Of a DNA stretch of 64,000 nt, positions 45,651 to 56,668 are shown one piece after another. The notes under the pieces are model-generated. The model did no database searches. It was not told the DNA's origin and saw only the letters and a program-made list of their open reading frames with translations. Source of the stretch: Pyrus communis (lineage: Eukaryota; Streptophyta; Magnoliopsida; Rosales; Rosaceae). The position numbers and the translations under genes are program-made. Location: positions 21,036,428 to 21,100,427 of the forward strand of contig NC_084803.1 of NCBI RefSeq assembly GCF_963583255.1, read 5' to 3'. Position 1 is the first letter of the stretch. Each line of letters opens with the position of its first letter.

Positions 45651-48600
45651 GCAGTTAACACCCAACCTGGACCTATCATTGACTTCACCGAGCAGGATGC
45701 CGAAGACGTCGATTTCCTACATAATGACGCACTAGTGGTATCTGTCTAACTAGCCCATGCGATAGTCAACAAAATAATGGTTGACAAATGAAGTACGATC
45801 AACCTACTTTAGCTCTCAGTAACTCAGAAGATGGGCCTAGAAAGCATAATCATACATCGAGCGAAGGTACTCACTGGATTTAACAGGCACACCTCGATTG
45901 TCATTGGTAACATCACACTTGACGTGAGAACACAACCAGTTGTCTTAAAGCACACGTTCACGATAATAAGCGACCTATCTCCCTACAATGGGATTCTAAG
46001 GTGACCTTGGTTAATAAAGCTGAACTTCTTAACCTCCGTCAAGTATCAAAACATCTGATTCTACATCCTGGGATAAGGAGTCGAAGAAATCAAGTTTGAA
46101 AAAGGCACATCTCGAAGATACATTATGCAAGCATTGAAAGAATAAAAAAAGAAATCATTTACCCCCGTAGAGGCTACCAAGGTCCAAAGAGATGACAAAG
46201 TTACCAAGTAGCAATTACCACAGACAAATAAAGAAGATGGTGTCCAAATAAACGCGCCAACAGACAAGAAGGGATGGAAACCCAAAGAGGACACCGAGCA
46301 CATCATTCTTAATCCCTAGTAGCCGGAGAAGACTGCTAGAAACGACTCACGTTTGATCCCGAAGAAAAATGAGGATCTCACAACTTTCTTAGGGAAAATC
46401 GTGATGTCTTCGTGTGGTCACCTTCCGACATGCTTGACATCGACCCCAAGATAGCTTGCCACAAGCTACACGTCAACCCTACTACCAAACCAGTAATCCA
46501 AATGATAAGATATTTTGCACCCGAACGTATGTTGATCTTTGAAGCGAAAATTGACAAGCTATTGGAGGCCGAATTCATAGAAGAGGTAGCACACTCAACA
46601 TGGTTTGCCAACGTCGTGCTAGTAATGAAGAAAGAGAATGGAAAATTAAGGGTTTGCGTAGACTACATTGACCTCAACAAGGCATGCCTAAAAGATCCTT
46701 ATCCAGTTCGCTGAATCGATATACTAGTAGATTCAACTTCTGGGAACCAGCTATTCAGTTTCTTGGACGTATACTCCAGCTACAACCAAATAGCCATGCA
46801 CGAACCCAACAAGCAGAAAACCATACTCATGATCGAACGAGGCACCTACTGCTCCAAGGTTATGCCTTTTGGCCTCAAGAACACAGGAGCCACTTACCAA
46901 CGATTGGTAAACATGATGTTCAAGAAGTAAATTGGAGTAACCATGGAGGTTTACGCAGACGACATCATGGTGAAGGGCAATGAGCGATCAGACCACATTG
47001 GCAACTTGGCGGAAACTTTCGACATCTTTAGAAAGTACAAGATGAAGCTCAATCCCGCCAAATGCACATTTGGAGTATCTTCAGGCGGATTCTTAGGGTA
47101 CCTAGTAACTTAACAAGGAATTGAAGCACATCCCAAGCAGATCCGAGCAATCCTAAAGATGAAATCTCCAACAACCTTGAAGAAGATGCAAAGCTTGATC
47201 GGATGAGCAGCTGCACTCAACCGCTTTCTTTTGCGGTCCACTGATCGATGCAAGCCTTTTTTAAAAGCAATCAAAAGGACATAACAAGATAAATGGGATG
47301 ATGAGTGCGAAAGAGCTTTGCAAGACCTGAAGAAGTATCTCACATCACCTCCCTTACTATCCAAGGCAGAAGCAGCGGATGACTTATACATCTACTTGGT
47401 AGTCTCGAAAGTAGTGGTGAGTTATGTCCTCATACAAGAAGAGATAGGGGCCCAACTGCCAGTATTTTGCATTTCTAAAGCTATTCTTGATGCGAAAACT
47501 AGATATCTAAAGATCGAGAAATTAATTTTGGCACTAGTTATTGCGATTCAAAACTCAGACCATATTTTCAAGCTCACACAGTCGTCGTCATGACTCAATA
47601 TCCTCTATAATCAATCCTACATGGTCTAGATGCTTTTCAACGAGTAATAAAATGGATGTTGGAACTTAACCAATACGACTTAGTTTTCCGAGCCCGCACA
47701 ACAGTAAAAGCTTAAGCCTTGGTGAACTGCACAGCAGAGTTTACACCTAGCCTAAGCGATGCAACAGAGTACGCCTTAGCCACATTTGCTTCACCTGATG
47801 GAGACTTCTAGCATTTGCATGTTGATGACGTATCCAATTACAAGGGCTCGGGAGGAGACGTGGTCCTTATCATCCCAAACGGTTCGATGCTAGAGCAGGT
47901 AATCACTCTAGGGTTCAAAGCATCCAGTAGCGAAACAAAGTACGAGGCCTTACCAACAGTCCTTGAAATGGCAAAAGACTTGGTGGTGAAAAAGCTTGCA
48001 ATTCATTCTTATTCCTAACTAATCACTAGCCAGACTACTAGGGAGTATATGGCAAAACATCTGAAGATGGCTCAATACCTAAACAAGGTACAAAAACAAC
48101 TTGAGGCATTTCAGACTTACACCCTTACTCAAGTTTCGCAGGCAGACAATGCTCGCGCGGATGTGCTAAAGGATCCGTCCTCGACCACCAACCCAAACGC
48201 TATATTCCGATTGAGTATTTAAACAAGCCAAGCATAGAGGTGGAGCCAGTAGCTGAGTTGTCACAAGTTAGTACAACTCCAAACTGGCAAGATTCCATTA
48301 TAGACTACCTGGTCAATGGCACACTCCCCATGGAAAGATTAGAGTTTAGAAAGCTCCAAACAAAGGTGGCACGTTGCTACATGTCGAACGACATTCTTGT
48401 TCGAAGATCCTATACTGGACCATATCTTCGCTGCCTAGCGTCTCCTGACGACCTAAAGGTTCTAAGTCTAATCCACGAAGATGTTTGTGGAAATCATTTT
48501 AGAGGCTAATCTTTAGCAGTGAATGCTTTTAACGCATACTACTATTGGTCTACTATACATTAAGACGCTAAGGAGTTAGTACAAAAGTGCGATTGCTACC

Positions 48601-49490
48601 AATGCCACAAACCGATACCAGCACTGCCTGCCAATGAACTACAGCTGTAGACGAGTCATTGGATGTTCATGTAATGGGCAATCGACTTGGTAGGGCCAAT
48701 GCCACCCTCTACAACTGACTACCTCACCAAGTGGGTGGAAGCAAAACCTATAACAACCACAACTCATACGGATATAAAATGTTTCATATGGAAGAACATC
48801 ATTTATCGATCGGGCATCCGTCAATCCATCATCACAAACAATGGCCCACAATTCGTAGGCAAAGATTTAGTGAAGTTCTTCCAGAAATATAGCATCAAGC
48901 AGCGCATGTCTATACCGAGGTATCCCCAAGGTAATGGGCAGGCCGAAGCATCAAACAAGATAATTCTCGACTGCCTCAAGAAATTCCTCTCTGATAAGAA
49001 GGGAAAATGACCAGACAAACTTTTCGGAAGTCTATAGGCATATCGCACAACCAAACTACGAGCAACCAGAGAGACGTTTTTCACTTTAGCATTTGGTTCA
49101 AAAACAATCATTCTTCCCAATGTTATCCTGCTAAGTATTAGCACTCTACTGCCAAGCATCAAGCAAAATGAAAGGGAGATAACCATAAATCTAGATCTGG
49201 CAGAAGAGGAACGCGAGAAGGTCATCACCCGCATTGCATTCAACCAGTAGCAACTCCTCTCCAGCTACAACAAAAGGGACAAGATCTGGCAGTTCCAACC
49301 CGGAGATTTAGTCCTAAGAAAAGCCTTTATCATCCACAAAGAAGACTCCAAAAAGATGGATCTTATCTTGGAAGGTCCGTACAAGATTAGCAGAGTAGGC
49401 GGCAAGGGTAGTTACACACTCGCCACCACGAATGACAAAGAGATAAAAAAGCAGTGGAACGCCTACAATCTGAGGAAATACCATGCATGA
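45651..49490 (+). pseudogene. Tat-like pol, broken
   Basis: A protease remnant lies near 45760-46010. Reverse transcriptase starts at 46412 (WSPSDMLDIDPKIACHKL, DYIDLNKACLKDPYP) with the catalytic VYADDIMVKGN near 46950. A first RNase H is at 47318-47593. A second, Tat-type RNase H is at 47815-48018 (HVDDVSNYKGSGGDVVLI, ETKYEAL). Integrase runs from 48240: the zinc-binding part IHEDVCGNH then KCDCYQCH near 48587, the core at 48687-49010 (YLTKWVEAKPI, NNGPQF, PQGNGQAEASNK), and the end WNAYNLRKYHA at about 49485. Stops interrupt most blocks. Motif spacing is normal, so decay is by point mutation rather than large deletions. Confidence 0.85.
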
Positions 49491-50751
49491 CCTCCATTTA
49501 CGTCAAAGCCCAAAGACTCAAGCAACTCGACGGGCACCACCTCGCAAGCCGAGTACTATCTAGTTGTTATGCAGTTCCTATCTTATAGCTAAGTTTCTGT
49601 TCGTTTCACTCATTTTTCAATGAGGAATTTAGAAGTAATTTACAACTTCGCTCGGCTGCATGCTTACAGCAATTTATCACTCTTACACTTCAAAAGAAGA
49701 TCGTGTCCTTCTTAGAGACTTATCATAAGAATTGCACTCCCTTGGAGACCAGCCATGATGTCCAATGTGAGAGGATAAACTTTACACTCCGAATATCTAG
49801 ACAGTGGATGAGTTGGGTTGCCTTGGTATAACTAGGTGCATGATAGTTTTCATTGAGATTCTTAGAAGTAGCCACTATGGTTTAAAGGATTTTGGGTTTC
49901 TTGGCCTAATCCATAAGGAATCGGGCTTCAGAGATGGAGGAGGCACATTACGTAGTACGTCCTACAGACGGTTGCCCTGGAACCCAAAAGCTGCTAGTGA
50001 GTGCACTAAGGTAGCTTACTATTTCCAGAATACTGCTTACGGCTTGCTCTTTGAGCAGTAAGCCGTGCTAAACTTATACAACCGCATATTTTTGTGAAAG
50101 GTTAAACAAGTTAGCGTGCATATACGAAATTTTATCCACTGCCGACATGCTACGCAGTCGATAAACTTGACCTCTCCAAAGCGCAGAATGATCGTTTAAG
50201 ATCTACATTAATTCCTGAAGTATTGTGAACTTGCTATGCAACCCATGTAATTGGTTACATATGAGCAAGAAGTTCTCTTGGACTTTTGCTTACGAAATTC
50301 CATACAACTGTGTACTTATGATGCGAAAGGTTAGCGAATTTCATGACCCAAAAATCTTTGGTATGTTGTGATGCAAGCCACACAGCTCAAAAGATTAAAG
50401 AAAGCCAAGGTTAACAGCCAAGGGTCATGCGGACTCGTTTGCTTCTGTAAGTAAAGTGCTTTGCGAAGGTTCTACACCAACACCCACGGCTACATAGGCT
50501 ATGCGAGCCTATCTACTTATGGAAAAGTAGCACTCCCGGCGCTGGTTTAAAGGCCAAAGGTTGGGCGTGAACAAAAGAAGTGGTGATGAAGAAAAGTGAA
50601 GGAAACAAGTTTATTAAATTTTCTAGAAAAATTAATAAATAACTAGCAAAGGCCAAAGGAGTTCAAGCAAAGCAAAAAGTAACAAGGAAAACAAAGAAAA
50701 TCATAAAGGCTACCTAGAAAACTTTTCTTCAATTGCTTGAACATTTCACGA
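49491..50751. other. Spacer between pol and the antisense ORF of the Tat-like element
   Basis: No coding text recognised on either strand. It lies between the end of pol (plus) and the end of the antisense ORF (minus), so the two converge here. Confidence 0.5.
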
Positions 50752-53046
50752 CTACTTAGTTGCCACTCCTTCAACAACTGTGATGTTCTCAGCAGCGGCA
50801 CCATCTGGCTTTTCACCCTTGGCTGCCCCAGCTTAGGCACCAACTTCTTCGACTACTTCACTAATGGAAGCCTTGAAAGTAAAGGCAAACAAGTCTTCTG
50901 GAGAAATAGAGAATGTATTGAAGTCTTTTCCAGCAAACTTAAAGTCATACGGCCTATCGAAGAGATGATCTACATAACCTAGCTTGTAAACATCGGCCGG
51001 ACTCTGAACAAGCGAAGTCTTAAGCCCAACCTTCTCACCTTTCAACTGCTCGTTCTCCTTGAGCAGACTAACATAGACTCGCTGCAGGTCATCCATTTCC
51101 TTCTTTAGACTTCGTCGATCTTCAATGCACCTTAGAGTTCCAACATATGGGGTTTAGGCCTATTGATGATCTTCTTGAAGTGGATCACTTGATTATAAGT
51201 AGCAATTAGCTTTTCATCATTTGCATAAGAAGCGGAATGAAACTCAGAAGTGGCATGCTCAAGATCTTGAATCTGAGGTATATAACATCCAATCTCCTTT
51301 TCTATACTTTCATACTTAACTTGGATTGTGTCAAGCCTATTCTTCAAATCAACGATCTTTTGCCAAGTGGTCTCAAGTTGCAAAGAAATGAAGGTAGAGA
51401 TATTAGACCCCTTCAAAGCAACGAGCTCAGACTCCAACCTCTTAATCTTTTCAGGTGAGGAATAAGCTTCGGCTGCCATAGTTTTTGCCACCTTTTTGGC
51501 AGCTTTGGTATCCTCTTAGTCAATGAGCATTGATTTGGTTGCCAGAATCACCATTTTTTACATCATAGCAACTAGAGCAGTCCTCCTATATTTGGTCGTA
51601 TGTTTCGCAAAGGAACTTGGGCGGACAACCTCTTTAATGCCATCAATAAGCTTGGGCACACTCTTCTATGTTTTCAAGCATATTTGGTTTCAAGAGCACA
51701 CAAATCTTAGTAACTTCCCCAGAAATGGGCTTGGTGGATTTCTCACAACTGCCCACGTAAACAGTCTCATCTTTCTTAGTAGGTGAATCAGTCTTAGCAG
51801 CGAAATGAGTGAGTTTTGGCGCCACTCTAGCGGCAAAGTCCACCTTATCGTTCTTCATAGTGGCAAACCTTTCCAAAGGTGAACCAGACTTAGCCCAACA
51901 GACTTTTAAATTTTGGCATTGGGGGCATAATGAAACCTCTATGTTGAGCAATCCTATCAGCAATCATACTAGCCACCTTTGGCATGGCATGTGTCAACAG
52001 TTCGTATCTAGCAGCCTCATCTTTCTTCCCCTTGGAAGAAGTAAAGTCAATCATAAGCCTATCAGTAGTAGGTGGACCTTCACAAACAGCGGAGGAAGTC
52101 TTCGGCTTTTTCTCAGCTGCCATCTCTTGAGCAGGCAGAGAATAACTCTTTTTTCCACCTTCATTCACGACAGCGATTAGATAAGCTAATGTCTCCGCCT
52201 TGATCCGTTTTATCTCATCTCTTAGAGGTAGCCCACCTTTCTTCCAGCAAAAATGAATAATCAGCCAACATCATTCACGATACTCAGCATGGATACCTAG
52301 GGCAACATGGGCTTTCTTCATATTTGGAAAAGTCTTGGGAGTTGAGCCAAATTTCGAATCTACAAAAGCAGATAAGCAGAATCAGTAAATCAAAAACTAG
52401 CTCAACAAAAGTACAAAATAGCCTAGAGACTAAGCAGTCTACTTACTGATGATGAAAACCGTCAGAACACGCAGCTCAGGTAAAGAATCAAACTCCCACT
52501 CTCCACTTATCTCCAAAGTCTCCTTGACCCAGTCATGAACTCCCTTGCTCGAATGGTTAAAGAGCCTATGGCGAGATCGCAGCTGCCCGACTCTTTCAAA
52601 GTGGTCTATGTAAAAAAAGTACCAAAATTCGTTGCAGTCAAGTCCAAGTCGAATAATTGACTTAGATTAAGGAATCCCACCATCACACATACCACATTTG
52701 GAGAACATTGAGCAGGGCCACACTTGATGGAGCAAAGCACTTCTTGGATGAAATGCGGCATGGGGAAAGTAAATCCCAACATGAAGTAGTAGAGGTGAAA
52801 CTTGATGGCTCTTCGAGCTCCACTATATGGCTTTTCGTTGGCACACTTCACACGCACCCTTGACGGAATTGCAAGCCAGTACGCTTCAAGGAAGTCTCTG
52901 AACAAGTCATTAGAATTAATTTTGAAGTGAGTAGCCTTGAAATAGCCCATCTTACTAAAAAAACCCGCATTGACGATACAATGACGGTATATCATCATCA
53001 CCCTTATGGCTACAAAGACGAAGGGAAAATTCATTAAACGGCGCAC
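50752..53046 (-). pseudogene. Antisense additional ORF of the Tat-like element
   Basis: Read on the minus strand in several pieces: 53046-52606 contains text like the 'putative gypsy type transposon' domain (FHLYYFMLGFTFPMPHFIQE, then PNVVCVMVGFLNLSQLFDLD); 52168-51643 is Lys/Ala-rich; 51491-51132 is a long heptad-like coiled coil (KIKRLESELVALKG, LKNRLDTIQVKYESIEKEIG); and 51096-50833 ends EVVEEVGA. A nonsense codon at 50833-50835 is followed by 27 more in-frame sense codons to a stop at 50752, which looks like the original end. Antisense ORFs in this position are known from Grande/RIRE2-type Tat elements; their role is not established. Frames are broken, so this copy is dead. Confidence 0.7.
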
Positions 53047-53629
53047 CAGGCCTCACGGCCCAAGACCGTAAGAACCCAACAAGCGACGCCAGGCCCCACA
53101 ACCTGGATTGTTTCTCCTCTCTCGGCCCAAACCTGCAAGAAAATGAGGCAAGTGCCCCAATGCACCCCTTAGTCCACTTAAACTGGCCTAGCCCAGTGGC
53201 CCAAAAGCTCTCGGCCCCTGTCACTTTCCTTCACACATGGGGCCGAGCCCAACAAAGAATGAAGCTCGTGCCTCATTGATCTAGCCCAGAGCCCCAGCAT
53301 GCACTAATTCGTCCCAAGCCGAGCAACACCTAGCCTAGCTAGCCATCGCCACACCAGGCCAACAGCAGCAGGCCACTTAGACAGCCATGTTGTGGCTTTC
53401 TAACCACTTTTTAACACGTCATGGACCTTTGTCAAGCTAAATTTCAAGCACTGAGGCTCCCAAAAATTACGAAGACAAGGAAAAATTACTTTTTTCTTAC
53501 CTTGGTGCAGCGTGAAGATGAAGAAAGCAATGAAAGATTGTCCTTTGCACATGCAAGTATAGAAGATTACTAGGGGAAGGGGACCAAATATCCTTTAGCT
53601 TTCTCTCTTATAGGGTAGAATAAATTGCT
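53047..53629. other. Upstream region of the antisense ORF
   Basis: 53050-53400 is GC-rich and crowded with GGCCCA/TGGGCC words, like 24715-25170 and 43690-44090. If the antisense ORF has its own promoter it should be here (transcription leftward). Confidence 0.5.
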
Positions 53630-55045
53630 TTATAGGAGCATATTTATGCGACTTTGTTATCTTATTTCTTTGCATTTACATAGTTAATTTACATTTATTT
53701 TGGTAATTTAAGTTATTTTCGTATTATTGTAGGTCCAGTTGGTAAAGATGACAATAAATAGTCAAATGGAGCAATTTCGAGCAATTTTGGACTTGGATTG
53801 GATAGCATGCGTGGATAGATTTGGGCTTGACGTTTTTGGTTTTTAAATGATGTTAGACATGTTCTAAAATCTGGAGAAATTAAAGTCGACGCTTGGAAGA
53901 TAAGGAATTACACAAGAAAAAGGAATCCTAGTTGGAGATGAACCTTATCTTATCTTATCTTATCCAACTTTATCTTATCTTATCTTATCCAACATTTTCT
54001 TATCTTATCTCCAGCTACAAGGAGAAATCCGAATCACATTCCAACACTTTCAACCTGATTTTTAGAGTCCTGAAATAACTCAAAAACGCCAAAGCCCTTT
54101 CCTTCTTGGATTCACCCATTTTCCCTTATATATATGAAATTCCTATAGAGATTTAGGGAGTCCCATGCCTACCATTCATCCATTGAAGTTGCTGGAATTT
54201 TCAGAGTTCTTTCTATCTTTGTTTTAAGTTTTAATGTTTATTTTAGATTGTTTTTCAGTTATGATGAACATGTGTAACTAAGTTTCTTTTTAGCTATAGG
54301 TGAATTCGAAGCCATGATCATATGTTTTATATAAATTGATTACATCCAGTTATTGTTTCATAAAACATGAATGTGATTTACTTATTTGCTTTATAGAGAA
54401 CTTATTCTTGTATGTTTATTAAGGATGCATACTTAGTTAGCATGCAGGGATTTGACGCTAGAATATAAGGGAATTTCATCTAATCATTATGAACTTATAT
54501 TTGTAAGTAGTAAAAGTCACTAGTCATGATTGAGTTAAGTAAATTCTTGGTAGGAGTATCATGCTTTTCATAGTTACGAATGTTTTGTCAATGCTTATGA
54601 TTTTCATAGAACTTAATGATCTTTGAGATGTATCTCTATCAAGCTTTTTATAGTCAGCGAACTTGAGAAGAAAAATCTGAGAGTTAATTAGTGCTATTCA
54701 CAGTTAATTTGGAGCATTGTCATACATGGTTTATAGGAAGAATAACTGGAAATCGATTTGTACATATGTTTCATGTGTGGCGAAGAATCTTTTAGCTATC
54801 TTTTCACCCATATTTCATTCACAACTTAATTTACTTGCTGCACTTTACTTTCATTTTAATTAAATTCGTCAAAATCCCCCCAGTCATTGTTTTGTTATTA
54901 GTTTAATTTAGTTTTCAGTTTTATAAGTTTAATTTGTGTTGATTTGCATCCCTTCTAATCCTCGGAATAGAACGATCCCTACTTACTCATACTTCGATTG
55001 CATAATTTATAGGGTTTAATTTGTGTGTTAGTTTCTACCATATCA
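53630..55045 (+). mobile_element. Probable solo LTR nested in the Tat-like element
   Basis: About 1.4 kb of AT-rich, LTR-like sequence between two copies of TTGCT (53625-53629 and 55046-55050), ending CTACCATATCA. It includes a TATA-like TTATATATATGAAAT near 54125, ends with CGGAATAGAACGATCC near 54965, and contains no coding domains. The left end (TTATAGGAGC) is not canonical TG, so the boundary is tentative. Confidence 0.5.
53944..54011 (+). repeat. (TTATC)n simple repeat
   Basis: Runs of CTTAT units broken twice by CCAAC, a variable microsatellite inside the probable solo LTR. Confidence 0.85.
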
Positions 55046-55257
55046 TTGCTCTCTGAAGTTGATTTAATAATCTACTTAAGGTAGACTTAAATAGACTTTA
55101 GAAGTAATTTATTTCCCTTTCCTAGAAGGATTTAATTTCCAATTAAAGAGGGAATCTACATCAAAATAGGAAACAATCCTATGTTTCCTAAATCAAGAGA
55201 AGATCTCTACACTTGCTGCCTTTTTCTTGTGAGTAGACCAATAGGTGTGGGAGCATT

Positions 55258-55811
55258 TGTGGAGCTAAAAATAATCAAGAAAATTATGGAGGCGACACGT
55301 GGACTTTTGGGTTGAAAAGGACAAAATTACCCTCGAGGCAAATCGGGATTTCCACGCGCATGCAACGGACAATAACGACTCAATCATGGAAGAGTCAAAG
55401 GTGATCAAAATGGTATTTATTCAAAACTTTCTCATCACTCCTCATCAAATCCTCACCCAAAAGGTAACTCCCAATTATTCTATTTAAATTGGGATTGATT
55501 AAATAAATCTTGCAATTAATCTCACAAATGCACCGTAAGTGGCTAGCCCTTATTCTCCAAATAAAGCTTGCCACACCCCTATAAATAGTCCCATTTTTCT
55601 CCAAAAAGCTAAGTCCAATCTCTCCCTAAAAATCCCTAAACACTTTCGCTCTAAAATTCTAACTTTGGCATCAGAGATTCTTCAGCCAAAGCTCCCCCCC
55701 CACCCCCAAATTCATCATGGGCGTGTGAGGCTCTTGGCCATAATCTTAGGTGTTATTATCTTGTAGGTGCATTTTCGTCAAAGGAGAAGAAGACGAAAAT
55801 TTACTTCCACA
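55258..55811 (+). repeat. 3' LTR of the Tat-like element
   Basis: 554 bp, aligning with 42835-43405 along its length but missing much of the small inverted repeat and with a C-run at 55693-55707. Followed by ATAAC. Confidence 0.9.
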
Positions 55812-55820
55812 ATAACGTTT

Positions 55821-56594
55821 GGGATTAAGTACCTAAAACCCCTCAACTTTTAAGTGTCATTCCAAATTGGTCTCAACCTTTTTGATAATTCCAAAAAAGT
55901 ACCCAATCAATTGAAAATGTTATACCCGTTAAGCCCCAGTTAAAATATATAAAATTAACTAGGGGTATTTTTTCTCCAAAATCAATAGAAGGTCATGGAA
56001 GTATAGCCTTCACCAACTAACGATCACCACCACCCACATCATGCCACACCTCCAAACCCAACACAAAACTACCAAATCCACCCTACAACTCAAGTCACCA
56101 ACATCGAGAAAAAGGGTATGGGGGTTATTGAAATGTTATGAACTACCATGACGCGGCCATGACCATCTTTACCGTCCACAAAAAAGAATTGGAAGCTTTA
56201 CTAGCTGAGAGTCGGCATATGAGGAAAACACATGAGTAGAAACAAGCCCATTGAAACCTATCTGAATTCTTAACCCTCTCATTTGTTAGAAGATTGTCTT
56301 CCTGATATAATTTCAATTTGGGTCCATTTTCGATTCAATTCAGTACTCGTTTGATCATTGGGTTCCATATTGTATTATATATAGTTGAAATTTAGATTTT
56401 GAGGCAACTAATATTATTGTTGACCATGATATACCAAGTTGGTTGGTTTTGAATATAATCTATGTTTGAAAAATTTATGGGGCTTATTGTATGTGACATT
56501 TTTAATTGGTTAAATACTTGTTTGGAATGTTTAAAAATGTTAAGACCAATTTAGAATGACATCAAAAGGTTAAGAGATTTTAGGTACTTAACCC
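55821..56594. mobile_element. MITE-like element with 8-bp target duplication
   Basis: 774 bp with inverted ends of about 65 bp (left GGGATTAAGTACCTAAAACC; right end the complement of GGGTTAAGTACCTAAAATC) and a perfect duplication TAACGTTT (55813-55820 and 56595-56602). Eight bases points to hAT. Non-coding inside. Confidence 0.82.
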
Positions 56595-56668
56595 TAACGT
56601 TTATAATGTGAAATTATGTCATACTGTCACGTAAAAAAAAAAAAAAAAAAAAAAAAACTTCATACTAC

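Larger units (their letters stand above)
42835..55811 (+). mobile_element. Tat-like Ty3/gypsy element with antisense extra ORF
   Basis: 12,977 bp. LTRs at 42835-43405 and 55258-55811 start TGTGGAGC and end CCACA, with a perfect 5-bp duplication ATAAC (42830-42834 and 55812-55816). A primer-site-like TGGTGCTTTCATTGAGAG begins at 43409. Gag, protease, reverse transcriptase, RNase H, a second RNase H and integrase follow in order to about 49490, then a long 3' region with an antisense ORF (50752-53046) and a nested solo LTR (53630-55045). The second RNase H and the antisense 3' ORF place it in the Tat lineage (Grande/RIRE2-like). The LTRs differ by many substitutions and indels, so it is much older than the Tekay-like element. 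Confidence 0.92.

Noticed and set aside
49804..50061. 85-residue ORF downstream of the Tat-like pol
   Set aside because: No similarity recognised, no conserved context, and of a length expected by chance.
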